Part shown: positions 52,176 through 60,429 of the stretch, in pieces
How the letters are laid out: every line of letters starts with the position of its first letter
How positions within the stretch are numbered: the stretch's first letter is position 1
Source of the DNA: JANXXV01 sp038230275
GTDB taxonomy: Bacteria; Acidobacteriota; Terriglobia; Bryobacterales; Bryobacteraceae
Assembly (NCBI GenBank): GCA_038230275.1
Contig: JBBRNO010000018.1
Coordinates: 10,372 to 74,371 of the forward strand
Direction: 5' to 3'
Length of the DNA: 64,000 nucleotides
Notes under the pieces: generated by a model
Told to the model about the DNA's origin: nothing
The model's database searches: none
The model's input: the letters and a program-made list of their open reading frames with translations, nothing else
Made by a program: the position numbers and the translations under genes

Positions 52176-53119
52176 ACGAAAGCATGAAAGCGATTCGCAT
52201 CCGTCAATACGGGAGCCCGGAGGTGCTGACCCTCGAAGACGCGCCTCAGCCCGTCCCCGCGCCGGATGAAGTTCTCATCCGCGTCGTGGCTGCCTCGATC
52301 AACCCCATTGATTGCAAAATCCGTGCGGGCGTGATGACTAAGAGCCACCCGCTCTCGCTGCCAGCCACTTTGGGCTGGGATGCGTCGGGCATCGTGGACT
52401 CCGTTGGCGCCAACGTGACCCGCTTCAAGCCTGGCGATGCCGTATTCACCTACCCGGCGTTTGGCACGTCGGGTACCTACGCTGAGTTTGTGGCGGTGAA
52501 AGAGTCGCAGGTTGCGCTGAAGCCGAAGACTACCTCGTTGGTGGAGGCGGCCGCGTTGCCGATGACGGCGCAGGCGGCATGGATGGCGGTGATCACCGTG
52601 GGACAAGTGTCAGCCGGTCAGCGCGTGCTAATTCACGGCGCTTCGGGAGGTCTCGGCTCCATCGCTGTGCAACTCGCCAAGTGGCGCGGTGCGCATGTCG
52701 TTGGCACGGCGTCCGGCGACAATCTCAAAGTGGTGCAAACGCTCGGGGCGGATGAAGTCATCGACTATCGGACTACGCCCTTCCAGAGCATGGTCCGTGA
52801 CGCGGATATGGTTCTCGACACCATTGGCGGCCAGACACAAGAAGACTCTTGGGCGGTGCTTAGGCCGGGTGGCATTCTGGTAGCCACAGCGATTCCGCCA
52901 TCGCCCGAACGGGCCAAGGCGGCAGGCGTCCGCGGAACCTTTATCTTCACTCAGCCTAGCGGCGACGTTCTCGCTCAAATAGCCGAGGTTGTAGACAGTG
53001 GCAAGGTGCGCCCGATCATCGGTGGGGAGTTCGCCCTGAAGGACGCACGCAAAGCCCACGAACTGAGCGAATCGGGCCGGGCTCGAGGAAAAATCGTGCT
53101 GTACATCGGACAGCCATAG
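52172..53119 (+). CDS. zinc-independent alcohol dehydrogenase / quinone oxidoreductase
   Basis: A 315-aa MDR-family protein. MKAIRIRQYGSPEVLTLED and LIHGASGGLGSIAVQLAK (NADPH-binding) mark the quinone oxidoreductase (QOR) branch; structural-zinc cysteines are absent. These enzymes reduce quinones or enones one or two electrons at a time. The start at 52172 overlaps the cupin stop; a GTG-less extension at 52157 is unlikely. Placing a quinone reductase under MarR control fits an electrophile or quinone-stress response. Confidence 0.9.
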   Translation: MNESMKAIRIRQYGSPEVLTLEDAPQPVPAPDEVLIRVVAASINPIDCKIRAGVMTKSHPLSLPATLGWDASGIVDSVGANVTRFKPGDAVFTYPAFGTSGTYAEFVAVKESQVALKPKTTSLVEAAALPMTAQAAWMAVITVGQVSAGQRVLIHGASGGLGSIAVQLAKWRGAHVVGTASGDNLKVVQTLGADEVIDYRTTPFQSMVRDADMVLDTIGGQTQEDSWAVLRPGGILVATAIPPSPERAKAAGVRGTFIFTQPSGDVLAQIAEVVDSGKVRPIIGGEFALKDARKAHELSESGRARGKIVLYIGQP

Positions 53120-53142
53120 AGGCCCCAAGTGGGAATTGAGTC

Positions 53143-53610
53143 ATGAACCTATTTACAGCCATCGCCACTTCGCCCGACGAGGGCGAGACCATGTACACGC
53201 TCGGACCGCATATGATCGTGAAGCTTTCAAGTGCGGCAACCAATGGACTCTACTTTCTTGCTGTTGAAGAGACTCCGTCAGGAATCGGCCCCGCGCTCCA
53301 CGTGCATCATCAACAAGACGAGCTTTTTCACGCACTGGAGGGCCACTACCGCTTTCAGGTGGGATCGCAAAGCATTGACGCCCCGATCGGTACAACCGCA
53401 GCTGTTCCACGCGGCACTCCCCACGCGTTCGTAAATGTGTCAGACAAACCGAGCAGACTGCTTTTTGTCTTGTCTCCCGGTCTCGATGCCGAAGGGTTCT
53501 TTCGAGGGATCTCGCGACTACCACAAGGCTCTCCTCCCGAACCTGCTGAACTTGCCAGGATCGGCGCCGAGTACGCTACCGAGTTCGTCGGTCCGCCGCT
53601 CAGCCGGTAG
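53143..53610 (+). CDS. cupin-domain protein
   Basis: A 155-aa cupin with PALHVHHQQDELFHALEGHY (His, His, Glu) and PRGTPHAFVN (His). It is different in sequence from the cupin at 51684. Last gene of the operon, 23 nt after the quinone oxidoreductase. A 192-bp gap follows that contains the inverted repeats upstream of the recombinase. Confidence 0.85.
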   Translation: MNLFTAIATSPDEGETMYTLGPHMIVKLSSAATNGLYFLAVEETPSGIGPALHVHHQQDELFHALEGHYRFQVGSQSIDAPIGTTAAVPRGTPHAFVNVSDKPSRLLFVLSPGLDAEGFFRGISRLPQGSPPEPAELARIGAEYATEFVGPPLSR

Positions 53611-53691
53611 AAATCGGAGATAGAACCCCATAAGTCGCGCAGTGTTCGCAACGCGGAACCTGGAGTGGCGACGTACCAGTGGGCAGATCGT

Positions 53692-53719
53692 CATTGCAGA
53701 AACGAACGTTTCTGCAATG
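53692..53719. repeat. 12-bp perfect inverted repeat upstream of the recombinase
   Basis: CATTGCAGAAAC (53692-53703) and GTTTCTGCAATG (53708-53719) around a 4-nt loop. Two further partial palindromes with TTGCAAT cores lie at 53764-53793 and 53793-53805, the last overlapping the recombinase start. Their position suits a res-like or crossover region, or recombinase operator. Confidence 0.65.
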
Positions 53720-53802
53720 AAATGCCAATCCTCCGTTTCTGTGGACATCTGCGTTGCAAATAGGTATTGCTTAATGTGACCTAATGGCAATACATTATTG
53801 CA

Positions 53803-54384
53803 ATGCTCATAGGCTACGCCCGCATTTCAACTAACGATCAGGAAACCGCCACGCAGGTGGCGGCGTTGAAGGCGGCTGGGTGCGAGCGCATCTTTCGAGA
53901 GAAGGCATCCGGTGGTCGCTGGGATCGGCATGAATTGCAACGGCTCCTCGATCAAATCCGAAAGAGTGACGTGCTGGTGGTTTGGTAACTGGATCGGCTA
54001 TCGCGTTCTCTTCGGGACGTTCTCACGATTATGGAACGGCTCGGGGAAGCCGGGGCTAGATTCCGCAGCTTGACCGAAGCAATCGACACAACTACGACTG
54101 CCGGTCGGATGATGATGCAGATGGTCGGGGCTTTTGCGGAGTTCGAACGGGCGATGCTCAAGGAGCGAACCAAGGCCGGTTTGGATTCAGCTCGCGAGGA
54201 GGGGCGAATCGGCGGACGCCGTCCTAAGCTGTCTCCTCAACAACAGGCCGAGATCCGGAAGATGGTTTCCAAGGGGAACAAGACCGCTGCGGATGCACCC
54301 CGTCTGTTCAAGATCCCTCCGGCGACCGTCTGTCGCCTCCTCGCCCGGTCCACATCAACCAAGAAGACCAGCTATGCCAAGTAA
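53803..54384 (+). pseudogene. serine recombinase (resolvase/invertase) interrupted by one TAA
   Basis: MLIGYARISTNDQETATQVA holds the catalytic Ser; the frame runs to VVW, then TAA (53986-53988), then in the same frame LDRLSRSLRDVLTIMERLGE, the MMMQMVGAFAEFERAMLKER core and a C-terminal helix-turn-helix (IPPATVCRLLARS). In homologues the position of the stop is Lys (AAA), so one base change explains it. Full length would be 193 aa, typical for Tn3-type resolvases. No transposase accompanies it. Confidence 0.85.
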
Positions 54385-54563
54385 TGTTGACGACCTATGC
54401 CAAACAATTCTGAAAGTGACACGTACCTCTGGCTGCTGTAATCCTCCTTGGAAACTCTGATTACCTCCGACACATAACTTAACAGCAGTTAAGCCGCTGA
54501 GTATAGGCGAGGTGAAGTAATTCTCTGGCCTAAACATTGATGTTCACAGCATGTCGTGAGATC

Positions 54564-54592
54564 TTGACAGCTGGAATCTGCAATGATATTCT
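54564..54592 (+). promoter_or_regulatory. putative sigma-70-like promoter of the porin-CuA-DHOR cassette
   Basis: TTGACA (54564-54569) and TATTCT (54587-54592) separated by exactly 17 nt. Transcription would start only about 8-10 nt before the ATG at 54608, so the first gene may be leaderless; no SD precedes that ATG. The rest of the gap 54385-54563 shows nothing I can assign. Confidence 0.55.
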
Positions 54593-54607
54593 GCATAGTA
54601 ATTAACC

Positions 54608-55993
54608 ATGGTTAACTTCTGGGCTGGGACTATAGTAAACGTGTTGATCGCGTCCTTCCTCACGCTTCCGGTCCTCGCTCAAACCGAGGCTGATCGGGAA
54701 AAACGTCTATCCGAACTGGAGCGGAAGATCAGACTACTCGATCCCTCCTTCTCGGCTCCGCCCGTTAATGACTTCGACCAGCGGCTCATACTGGCGGAAC
54801 GGAAGATCGACGAACTGCTGGGTCGAAGTGTAAGTCAGAACGTCGTTTCCACTGCGCAGCCGTTGCCCGCTCCGAACGCGAGTCCCAGCGCAGCAACTTC
54901 CCCATTGCAGCCCTTATCGATCACCGGCGACTACCAAACCTCCAGTGAGGGCGAAACCCGCTTGCCCGTATCGGGGTATATGGAGGCTCACTTCAACAAG
55001 AATTCGGGAGAGCCTGGCGTCGCGGATTTTCATAGGTTCGTGCTGCTGTTTGGCCACAGCTTCTCCAGCCGAATCAAGTTCTGGAGTGAACTCGAGGTGG
55101 AGCATGCGCTCGTCGAAGGCGGGGAAAAGCTCGGCGAGGTGGCTTTGGAGCAGGCCTACCTGGACTTTCTGATTACTCCCCGATTCAACCTCCGCGCCGG
55201 CATGGTGCTCACTCCGGTGGGTATCTTGAATGAGCGGCATGAGCCGCCTGCATTCCATGGCGTTGAGAGGACGTTCGTTGAGACTCTGATCATCCCCACG
55301 ACGTGGCGTGAGATGGGTGTCGGGTTTACGGGAGACCTGGGACGGGGATTTCGCTATCGGACCTACATGCTTTCTGCCTTGAATCCTCTTGGCTTCAACG
55401 CGGAGAGCGGCATCACCGAAGGAAGACGCTCCGGATTCGATGCCTCTTTTCGCAATCCTGCCTTCGCCGGCCGGCTTGAGTATGCCGGAGTCCGGCGCCT
55501 GACACTGGGTCTGAGCAGCTATACCGGCATCGCCAGCTCGCCGAACCTGGCCGTGACGCCTCGCGTCAGCATCGCGGCCGTGGACGGCCGATACAGCTTC
55601 CGGCGGATGGACTTCCGAGCGCTTTTCGCGAACGCTTGGATTTCGCGTACTGGCGAATTGAATCATGCACTCGAACGCAGGTTCGGCGTAAACCCGAACG
55701 TTGCCCGCCTGATGCGCGGCTACTACTTTGAACCGGCGGTACACATCCTCCCGCGCCGTCTACGAACTGACTTAGCCCTGTTTGCACGGTACGAGAAGTA
55801 CAACACCCAACAACAAATGGCAGCTGGATTTACGGCCTTGCCCGAGTTTGACCGGCGGTCCGTGATCACGGGCATCACCTACAAGCCGAATGCCGACATC
55901 GCGATCAAGTTCGACTATGTGTTCAATCGCAATGCCAGCCAGGTGTTCCCCGCGCTCAATGGACTGAATCTTGGAATTGGATGGTGGTTCTGA
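54608..55993 (+). CDS. outer-membrane porin-like beta-barrel protein
   Basis: A 461-aa protein: signal peptide (WAGTIVNVLIASFLTLPVLA), a charged coiled-coil section (about 25-75, EADREKRLSELERKIRLLD) that could trimerise, a Pro/Ser linker, then a beta-barrel with alternating strands and a C-terminal Phe (LNLGIGWWF). The organisation matches phosphate-selective or carboxylate porins (OprP/OprO type). It is first in a cassette with a CuA cupredoxin and a di-haem oxidoreductase; TGATG coupling joins it to the next gene. Cargo not evident. Confidence 0.85.
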   Translation: MVNFWAGTIVNVLIASFLTLPVLAQTEADREKRLSELERKIRLLDPSFSAPPVNDFDQRLILAERKIDELLGRSVSQNVVSTAQPLPAPNASPSAATSPLQPLSITGDYQTSSEGETRLPVSGYMEAHFNKNSGEPGVADFHRFVLLFGHSFSSRIKFWSELEVEHALVEGGEKLGEVALEQAYLDFLITPRFNLRAGMVLTPVGILNERHEPPAFHGVERTFVETLIIPTTWREMGVGFTGDLGRGFRYRTYMLSALNPLGFNAESGITEGRRSGFDASFRNPAFAGRLEYAGVRRLTLGLSSYTGIASSPNLAVTPRVSIAAVDGRYSFRRMDFRALFANAWISRTGELNHALERRFGVNPNVARLMRGYYFEPAVHILPRRLRTDLALFARYEKYNTQQQMAAGFTALPEFDRRSVITGITYKPNADIAIKFDYVFNRNASQVFPALNGLNLGIGWWF

Positions 55994-56334
55994 TGCTGAA
56001 AACCCTGCTTGCGTTCACTCTGTTTATGCCGCTGTTCGGCCAGGAGGGTAAGCCTGACAAGGTAATCTCCATCGCGGCGGAGCGGTTTACTTTCTCGCCG
56101 TCGAAGATCAAGTTGAAACAAGGCATGGTGGTGGAATTGGTCATCACCAGCGAAGACACCGATCATGGCTTCCGCATCCCCAAAGCGAACATCGATGCGG
56201 CGATTCCGCAGCAAGGCAAAGGCGAGTTGAGGATTCGATTTATTGCCAAGGAAAAGGGAGTGTTCGCCTTCGAATGTTCTCGTCCTTGTGGAGCCGGCCA
56301 CAATCTCATGCGCGGAACGATCGTGGTGGAGTAA
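55993..56334 (+). CDS. stand-alone CuA-type cupredoxin (cytochrome oxidase subunit II-like)
   Basis: A 113-aa protein with signal peptide (MLKTLLAFTLFMPLFGQ) and a cupredoxin fold. All side-chain CuA ligands are present: His in DTDHGFRIP, then CSRPCGAGHNLM giving C-x3-C-x3-H-x2-M. The usual Glu between the cysteines is Arg. There is no subunit II transmembrane hairpin, so it is a soluble periplasmic electron carrier and not an oxidase subunit. The start overlaps the porin stop (TGATG) and the di-haem gene starts 6 nt after its stop. Confidence 0.9.
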   Translation: MLKTLLAFTLFMPLFGQEGKPDKVISIAAERFTFSPSKIKLKQGMVVELVITSEDTDHGFRIPKANIDAAIPQQGKGELRIRFIAKEKGVFAFECSRPCGAGHNLMRGTIVVE

Positions 56335-56340
56335 TCAAAC

Positions 56341-57519
56341 ATGAACCGAACGGATACCCTGCTTGGCATTGCCGCAATCGGACTGATCGTTGTAGGCGCC
56401 AGCCTGGCGCAGGAACTCGCTTTACCAGGCGGTCCACTGGCGGGGCTGACTTCGCAGGAATTCGAACTCTTTCGTGCAGGCCGAACGGACTTCCTTGCTG
56501 TGGAAGACGCCGAAGACGGGCTTGGACCGATGTTCAACGGAACGTCCTGCGCGCAGTGCCACAACATCCCAGCGGTTGGTGGGACGGGGACGATGGTGGA
56601 AACGCGTGCGGGATACCGCGATGAACAAGGCCGGTTCCATGCTCCCCCGGGAGGAAGCGTGATCCATCTTTTCTCAATTCCTCCGCATGATTGCCAGATC
56701 TCGGTGTACGAAGAAGCAAATGTGGTTGCGCATCGAATTTCGATTCCGCTCTTTGGAGCCGGATTGGTGGAAGCGATTCCAGACGAAACAATTCTTGCGC
56801 TGGCAGATCCTGACGACAAAAACGGCGATGGCATCCGCGGGCGGGCCGCGATTGTCGAAGATGTTGCATCCGGCAAACGGCGGGTTGGCCGGTTTGGATG
56901 GAAGGCCCAACATGCCACTCTGCTCACCTTTGCCGCGGACGCGTACCTCAATGAGATGGGCATCACAAATGACTTCTTTCCGGTGGAAGCCTACGCCAAT
57001 GTCAGCCAGGAGAAACGCTCTTCCACCTGCCGCGCAGTACAGCGCATCGAAGACCTTCCCGACCGCAGGACGGGCCGTCGCGGTATTGATAATTTCGAGA
57101 ACTTCCTCAAGTTACTGGCGCCGCCTGCACGCGTCGCGATGGCAGGGGGCGCCAGCAATGGAGAGATGCTTTTCTCTTCTGTCGGGTGCTCCGGCTGTCA
57201 TGTGCCGCGGCTGCTTACAGGTCAAAGCGCGAATCCCGCGTTTGATCGCAAGCCCGTGAACCTGTTTTCGGATCTGTTGTTGCATGACATTGGAACTGGA
57301 GACGGAATAGAACAGGGAGATGCAAAAGGCAATGAGATGCGAACACCGAGCCTCTGGGGACTGAGATTCCGTCGACCGCTTCTACACGACGGATCGGCGG
57401 CTAACATCGAAAGCGCCATCGAGCGCCACGTAGGAGAAGCCGAAAGAGTGCAGGCAGCGTACTCACGCCTGGTGCCGTCCGAAAAGTCAGATTTGCTCAC
57501 TTTCCTCAAGACGTTGTAG
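56341..57519 (+). CDS. di-haem oxidoreductase (DHOR family, putative peroxidase)
   Basis: A 392-aa exported protein (signal MNRTDTLLGIAAIGLIVVGA) with two haem c sites, CAQCH near residue 72 and CSGCH near 284, and the DHOR features GDGIRGRA, RFGWKAQ and the C-terminal TPSLWGLRFRRPLLHDGSA. DHOR proteins resemble di-haem cytochrome c peroxidases. Here the electron partner is most likely the CuA protein encoded just upstream. A peroxide or metal redox role is inferred. Confidence 0.9.
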   Translation: MNRTDTLLGIAAIGLIVVGASLAQELALPGGPLAGLTSQEFELFRAGRTDFLAVEDAEDGLGPMFNGTSCAQCHNIPAVGGTGTMVETRAGYRDEQGRFHAPPGGSVIHLFSIPPHDCQISVYEEANVVAHRISIPLFGAGLVEAIPDETILALADPDDKNGDGIRGRAAIVEDVASGKRRVGRFGWKAQHATLLTFAADAYLNEMGITNDFFPVEAYANVSQEKRSSTCRAVQRIEDLPDRRTGRRGIDNFENFLKLLAPPARVAMAGGASNGEMLFSSVGCSGCHVPRLLTGQSANPAFDRKPVNLFSDLLLHDIGTGDGIEQGDAKGNEMRTPSLWGLRFRRPLLHDGSAANIESAIERHVGEAERVQAAYSRLVPSEKSDLLTFLKTL

Positions 57520-57637
57520 CAGGATCGCGAAGAGTCGAAATACGGTATGCCGTTCAACTCGCTCGCAATGCCACCACCGGCAGTGCTCCTATCCCCATAA
57601 AGGTCGGTTGGAGATCTGGCCGGGACCTGCGGTGAAG

Positions 57638-58066
57638 CTAGTCCGCCCGCCTGCTGCTCGCTCGCCGCGGCTTCGGCTTGCTCTTGCCCTCGAGATTAAG
57701 CGCGACTGCCGCGCGGATGAGATCCTTCAAGGCCGCCTCATCAAGCTTGTCGCCTTCGTGGATATCGATGGCGCGCCTGACATTCCCCTCGAGGCTGGAG
57801 TTGAATAGACGGGAAGGGTCCTTCAACGCAGCTCCCTTGGCAAACGTCATCTTGACGACCATCTTGTAAGTCTCGCCGGTGGAGACGATGCCGCCGTGGG
57901 ACCACACGGGAGTTCCCATCCACTTCCACTCTTCCACGATCTCAGGGTCTGCCTCGTGGATGATTTGGCGCACTTTCGCCAGCGTTTTCCCGCGCCAGTC
58001 CCCAAGTTCCTTGATTTTCGCGTCGATTAATGCAGCGGCAGATTCCACCGGGACGGGCTTTTTCAT
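57638..58066 (-). CDS. DUF1801-domain protein
   Basis: A 142-aa cytosolic protein starting at 58066 after a G-rich SD (GAGGGGGG). The DUF1801 core is AKVRQIIHEADPEIVEEWKW, GTPVWSHGGIV and a C-terminal basic tail (KSKPKPRRASSRR). Family members include a frataxin-like iron chaperone and many unknowns; the segment KMTFAKGAALKDPSRLFN fits. The frame is open further upstream only as the antisense of transposase remnants. Confidence 0.85.
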   Translation of the reverse strand: MKKPVPVESAAALIDAKIKELGDWRGKTLAKVRQIIHEADPEIVEEWKWMGTPVWSHGGIVSTGETYKMVVKMTFAKGAALKDPSRLFNSSLEGNVRRAIDIHEGDKLDEAALKDLIRAAVALNLEGKSKPKPRRASSRRAD

Positions 58067-58101
58067 GTACAACCCCCCTCTCGCAACCATTTTAGCGGTG
58101 C

Positions 58102-58500
58102 TCAGCGTAATCTGCACCTTCCGCAAGAGGAAGCCCCGCGCAGATGCGTCTTGAGTTCGTCGAAGGCGGTTTCGATCTCTGAGCGCTCGTGATAGAGCGC
58201 CGCCAATTCCCCTCGCGGCGCCCTCTCGTGGTCGAGGATCGAAGTCACCAGCCGATACAAAGGCTCGGCCCCTTCGACTCCTTCCAGCCGGTACTCGACG
58301 CCCCGCACAACGATGCCATTGGCCTTTCGCCTCCGGTGTTTGTCGGAGGCATAGATGCGGCTCAGGTACGATCCGTCCGGCAGTCTTTTCTCGCAGGGCA
58401 GCACCATGTTCTTTGGAATACGCGACAGCTACTCCGCTCCAGGGGCCGCCGCCCGCTTCCACATCTCCGACAGGGCCGAAGCCTCTGCGCCTTCCCGCCG
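58102..58500 (-). mobile_element. IS4-family transposase remnant, C-terminal part
   Basis: On the minus strand: AEASALSEMWKRAAAPGAE, then an in-frame TAG, then LSRIPKNMVLPCEKRLPDGS, YRLEGVEGAEPLYRLVTSIL and YHERSEIETAFDELKTHLRG. The last block is the Y-R-E-K region of IS4-type DDE transposases with the catalytic Glu. The N-terminal DD region upstream (58500-58800) is unrecognisable and a second TAG lies near 58518. The element is therefore dead and lacks visible terminal repeats. Confidence 0.8.
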
Positions 58501-58826
58501 GATCGCGGATTGCTACCAATCAGATTCTCGACAACTTCACCCGCCGCGGGCCTGAGCATGATCTTCTGCCCTGGTGCCGCGATCGCCGCGTTCCCGCCAT
58601 GGCGTCCATCAAATACTACAGAATAGGATTGCAACATCCACACAGCTTGCGCTGGCTTCGCTGCTGAAAAGGAGGGAATCATCGCAATCCCGAAATCCTC
58701 CGGCGTTCGACACGTCGAAGGGAATCGGGTTGCGGCTGATTTGGTGCTTTCTACAGAAGAACTTTTACTATTAATTAGAGCGTTTCCGCAGCCCAGGGAA
58801 CGCAAACCGCTGGAGATGCTCTAGGA

Positions 58827-59039
58827 CTAAATTGCCTCGCCCGAAATCTTGCCGTACATTGGGTCGGCGGTATTCACACGGTCCAGATTAGTACCCACAT
58901 CATCAGCTTGTGAATCTGTGGTGTCCACTGTCCCTTCTCCGCCTTTTTGAAGACGGCGGGCAATCTTGTCCTGCCGCTTCTCTTTGCGGTTCTGCTCTTT
59001 TTGCCTCTTTTCAAATGTGGTTGCTCCACGACCGGCCAT
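58827..59039 (-). CDS. small Lys/Arg-rich hypothetical protein
   Basis: A 70-aa protein, MAGRGATTFEKRQKEQNRKE, a basic helix followed by an acidic tail (TTDSQADDVGTNLDRVNTAD). Highly charged N-terminus suggests nucleic-acid or ribosome contact; similar small proteins occur near RNA-binding protein genes in Acidobacteria. It is 120 nt downstream of the RRM gene on the same strand and may share its transcript. Function unknown. Confidence 0.65.
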   Translation of the reverse strand: MAGRGATTFEKRQKEQNRKEKRQDKIARRLQKGGEGTVDTTDSQADDVGTNLDRVNTADPMYGKISGEAI

Positions 59040-59159
59040 TCGTCACCTCACTCGATTTTATTGCACAACTCACACGTTGATCCGCCACGCCAAGAGGAAA
59101 CGGGAACCATCTCTTCTTGGCGGGCGCACCTGTAAAACTCAGGAAGGCTTTTGGAATCT

Positions 59160-59516
59160 CTACCGGCGGGAACCGCGTCCGCCACTTCCGCCACGGCCCC
59201 GGCTCTGATAGCCGCCGCCACCACCGCCGCCGCCCGATCCACCGCGGAACCCGCCGCCACCACCGCCTTGCGGCTTGGGGCGTGCTTCGTTCACGTTCAA
59301 GGCCCGGCCATTGAGCTCAGCCCCGTTTAGGGCTGAAATGGCCGCATCCGCTTCGTTTCGATTCGACATTTCCACGAAGGCGAATCCTCTGGGTTGACCG
59401 GTATCACGATCGGTGATCACGCTTACGCTGTCGACTGTGCCAAACGGCGCGAACGCCGCAGACAAATCGTCCTGGGTTGTCTGGAAATTCAGATTCCCTA
59501 CAAAAATTTTTGTCAC
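59160..59516 (-). CDS. RRM-type RNA-binding protein with Gly-rich tail
   Basis: A 118-aa protein from GTG at 59516 (SD AGGAG, 7-nt spacing). One RRM: RNP2 IFVGNL near residue 4 and RNP1 RGFAFVEM near 43. From residue 80 the tail is Gly/Arg/Ser-rich (RGG-like), expected to be disordered and to bind RNA. Bacterial proteins of this type are cold- or stress-induced RNA chaperones. The 311-bp gap upstream (59517-59827) may hold a long 5' UTR for such control; I see no firm element in it. Confidence 0.9.
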   Translation of the reverse strand: MTKIFVGNLNFQTTQDDLSAAFAPFGTVDSVSVITDRDTGQPRGFAFVEMSNRNEADAAISALNGAELNGRALNVNEARPKPQGGGGGGFRGGSGGGGGGGGYQSRGRGGSGGRGSRR

Positions 59517-59827
59517 TCTATTGCTCCTTCAGAAAGATCAACGCTCGATCTCGGTCTACGTAGAGAACCGGACCCGAAGGAGCGGCACAGGAGAGGCCAG
59601 AGATTCAACCGCGGAAAAGCCTAAACGCCTTCCTGCCATTAAGTATAGCAGTACATTTGTGTTCTTAGATTATTCAGGAAAGCCCCCGGACCACCATCAC
59701 GGCCTAATAGGAGGTAATTGGGTCGCGCTAAATGATTGCAAAATATCAACTATGTCAACGGAAATTGACTCTGGACGCAGCCGCCAAATTCTCATGACGC
59801 TGCAACGTTCGCTAATCCGGGAAGGTG

Positions 59828-60331
59828 CTAATTTGCGCGAATCCCTATTCGCGCCGGCCGCAACCCGCGGATCTCCCGCGTGGCCCAATCCCGCACCGTG
59901 TCGACTTCCCGCGCCGATAGCCGGGCGTATGGATGAATCATCCAATAGCGCGCGGGCGGCATGTGCCCGGCGCCAATCGAATTTCGAATCGATGCCAGGT
60001 AGCCTAACTTACGGCCGCGCGTATATCGCGACCAACTCGTTAAATCCAGAAACTGCCGTCCTTTTAATATATCGTCGTTGATCAGCTTCGAGACCAGCGG
60101 CAGATTGCCATACCACGGCCGATGGGCCAAAGTGGAATGGCAGTCGGCGCAGGATTGGTTGAGGATCGGTACAACGGATGGCGATAACCCAGAGGCAATC
60201 AGAGCGGATTCGCGCTGCTGCCGTTCGCCATTCTCCCCGAAAGCGCTTTTCCCAAAGAAGAGCGAAGATCCAACTGATGTTGTCACTATTAGAATTCCAA
60301 CTGCCGCCAGTAGATTTTTTCGCATCAGCAT
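59828..60331 (-). CDS. exported haem-binding domain protein
   Basis: A 167-aa protein with signal anchor (LLAAVGILIVTTSVGSSLFF) and the haem-binding-domain pattern CADCHSTLAHRPWYGNLPLV, followed by LINDDILKGRQFLDLTSW. One haem c per chain. The SD GGAG precedes ATG 60331. These proteins act as small periplasmic or membrane-anchored c-type cytochromes. Divergent from the acyltransferase at 60430. Confidence 0.85.
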   Translation of the reverse strand: MLMRKNLLAAVGILIVTTSVGSSLFFGKSAFGENGERQQRESALIASGLSPSVVPILNQSCADCHSTLAHRPWYGNLPLVSKLINDDILKGRQFLDLTSWSRYTRGRKLGYLASIRNSIGAGHMPPARYWMIHPYARLSAREVDTVRDWATREIRGLRPARIGIRAN

Positions 60332-60369
60332 TCCGACTCCACTACATTAGCATTGGTTACCCGGCTATC

Positions 60370-60411
60370 CACGGAAGTACGATCACGGAAGTACGATCAC
60401 GGAAGTATGAT
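60370..60411 (+). repeat. 14-bp tandem direct repeat, three copies
   Basis: CACGGAAGTACGAT at 60370 and 60384, and CACGGAAGTATGAT at 60398, in the 98-bp divergent promoter region between the haem-binding protein and the HGSNAT-like gene. A 14-bp period places copies on alternating helix faces; it could be a protein-binding array or slippage product. Confidence 0.75.
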
Positions 60412-60429
60412 TGAGAACACACCCAATTT

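Noticed and set aside
59413..60081. 222-codon plus-strand frame across the RRM leader and haem-binding gene
   Set aside because: No family features, low-quality composition, and antisense to a CXXCH protein.
60370..60411. CRISPR-like array
   Set aside because: Repeats are contiguous with no spacers, only 14 bp and three copies; no cas genes nearby.
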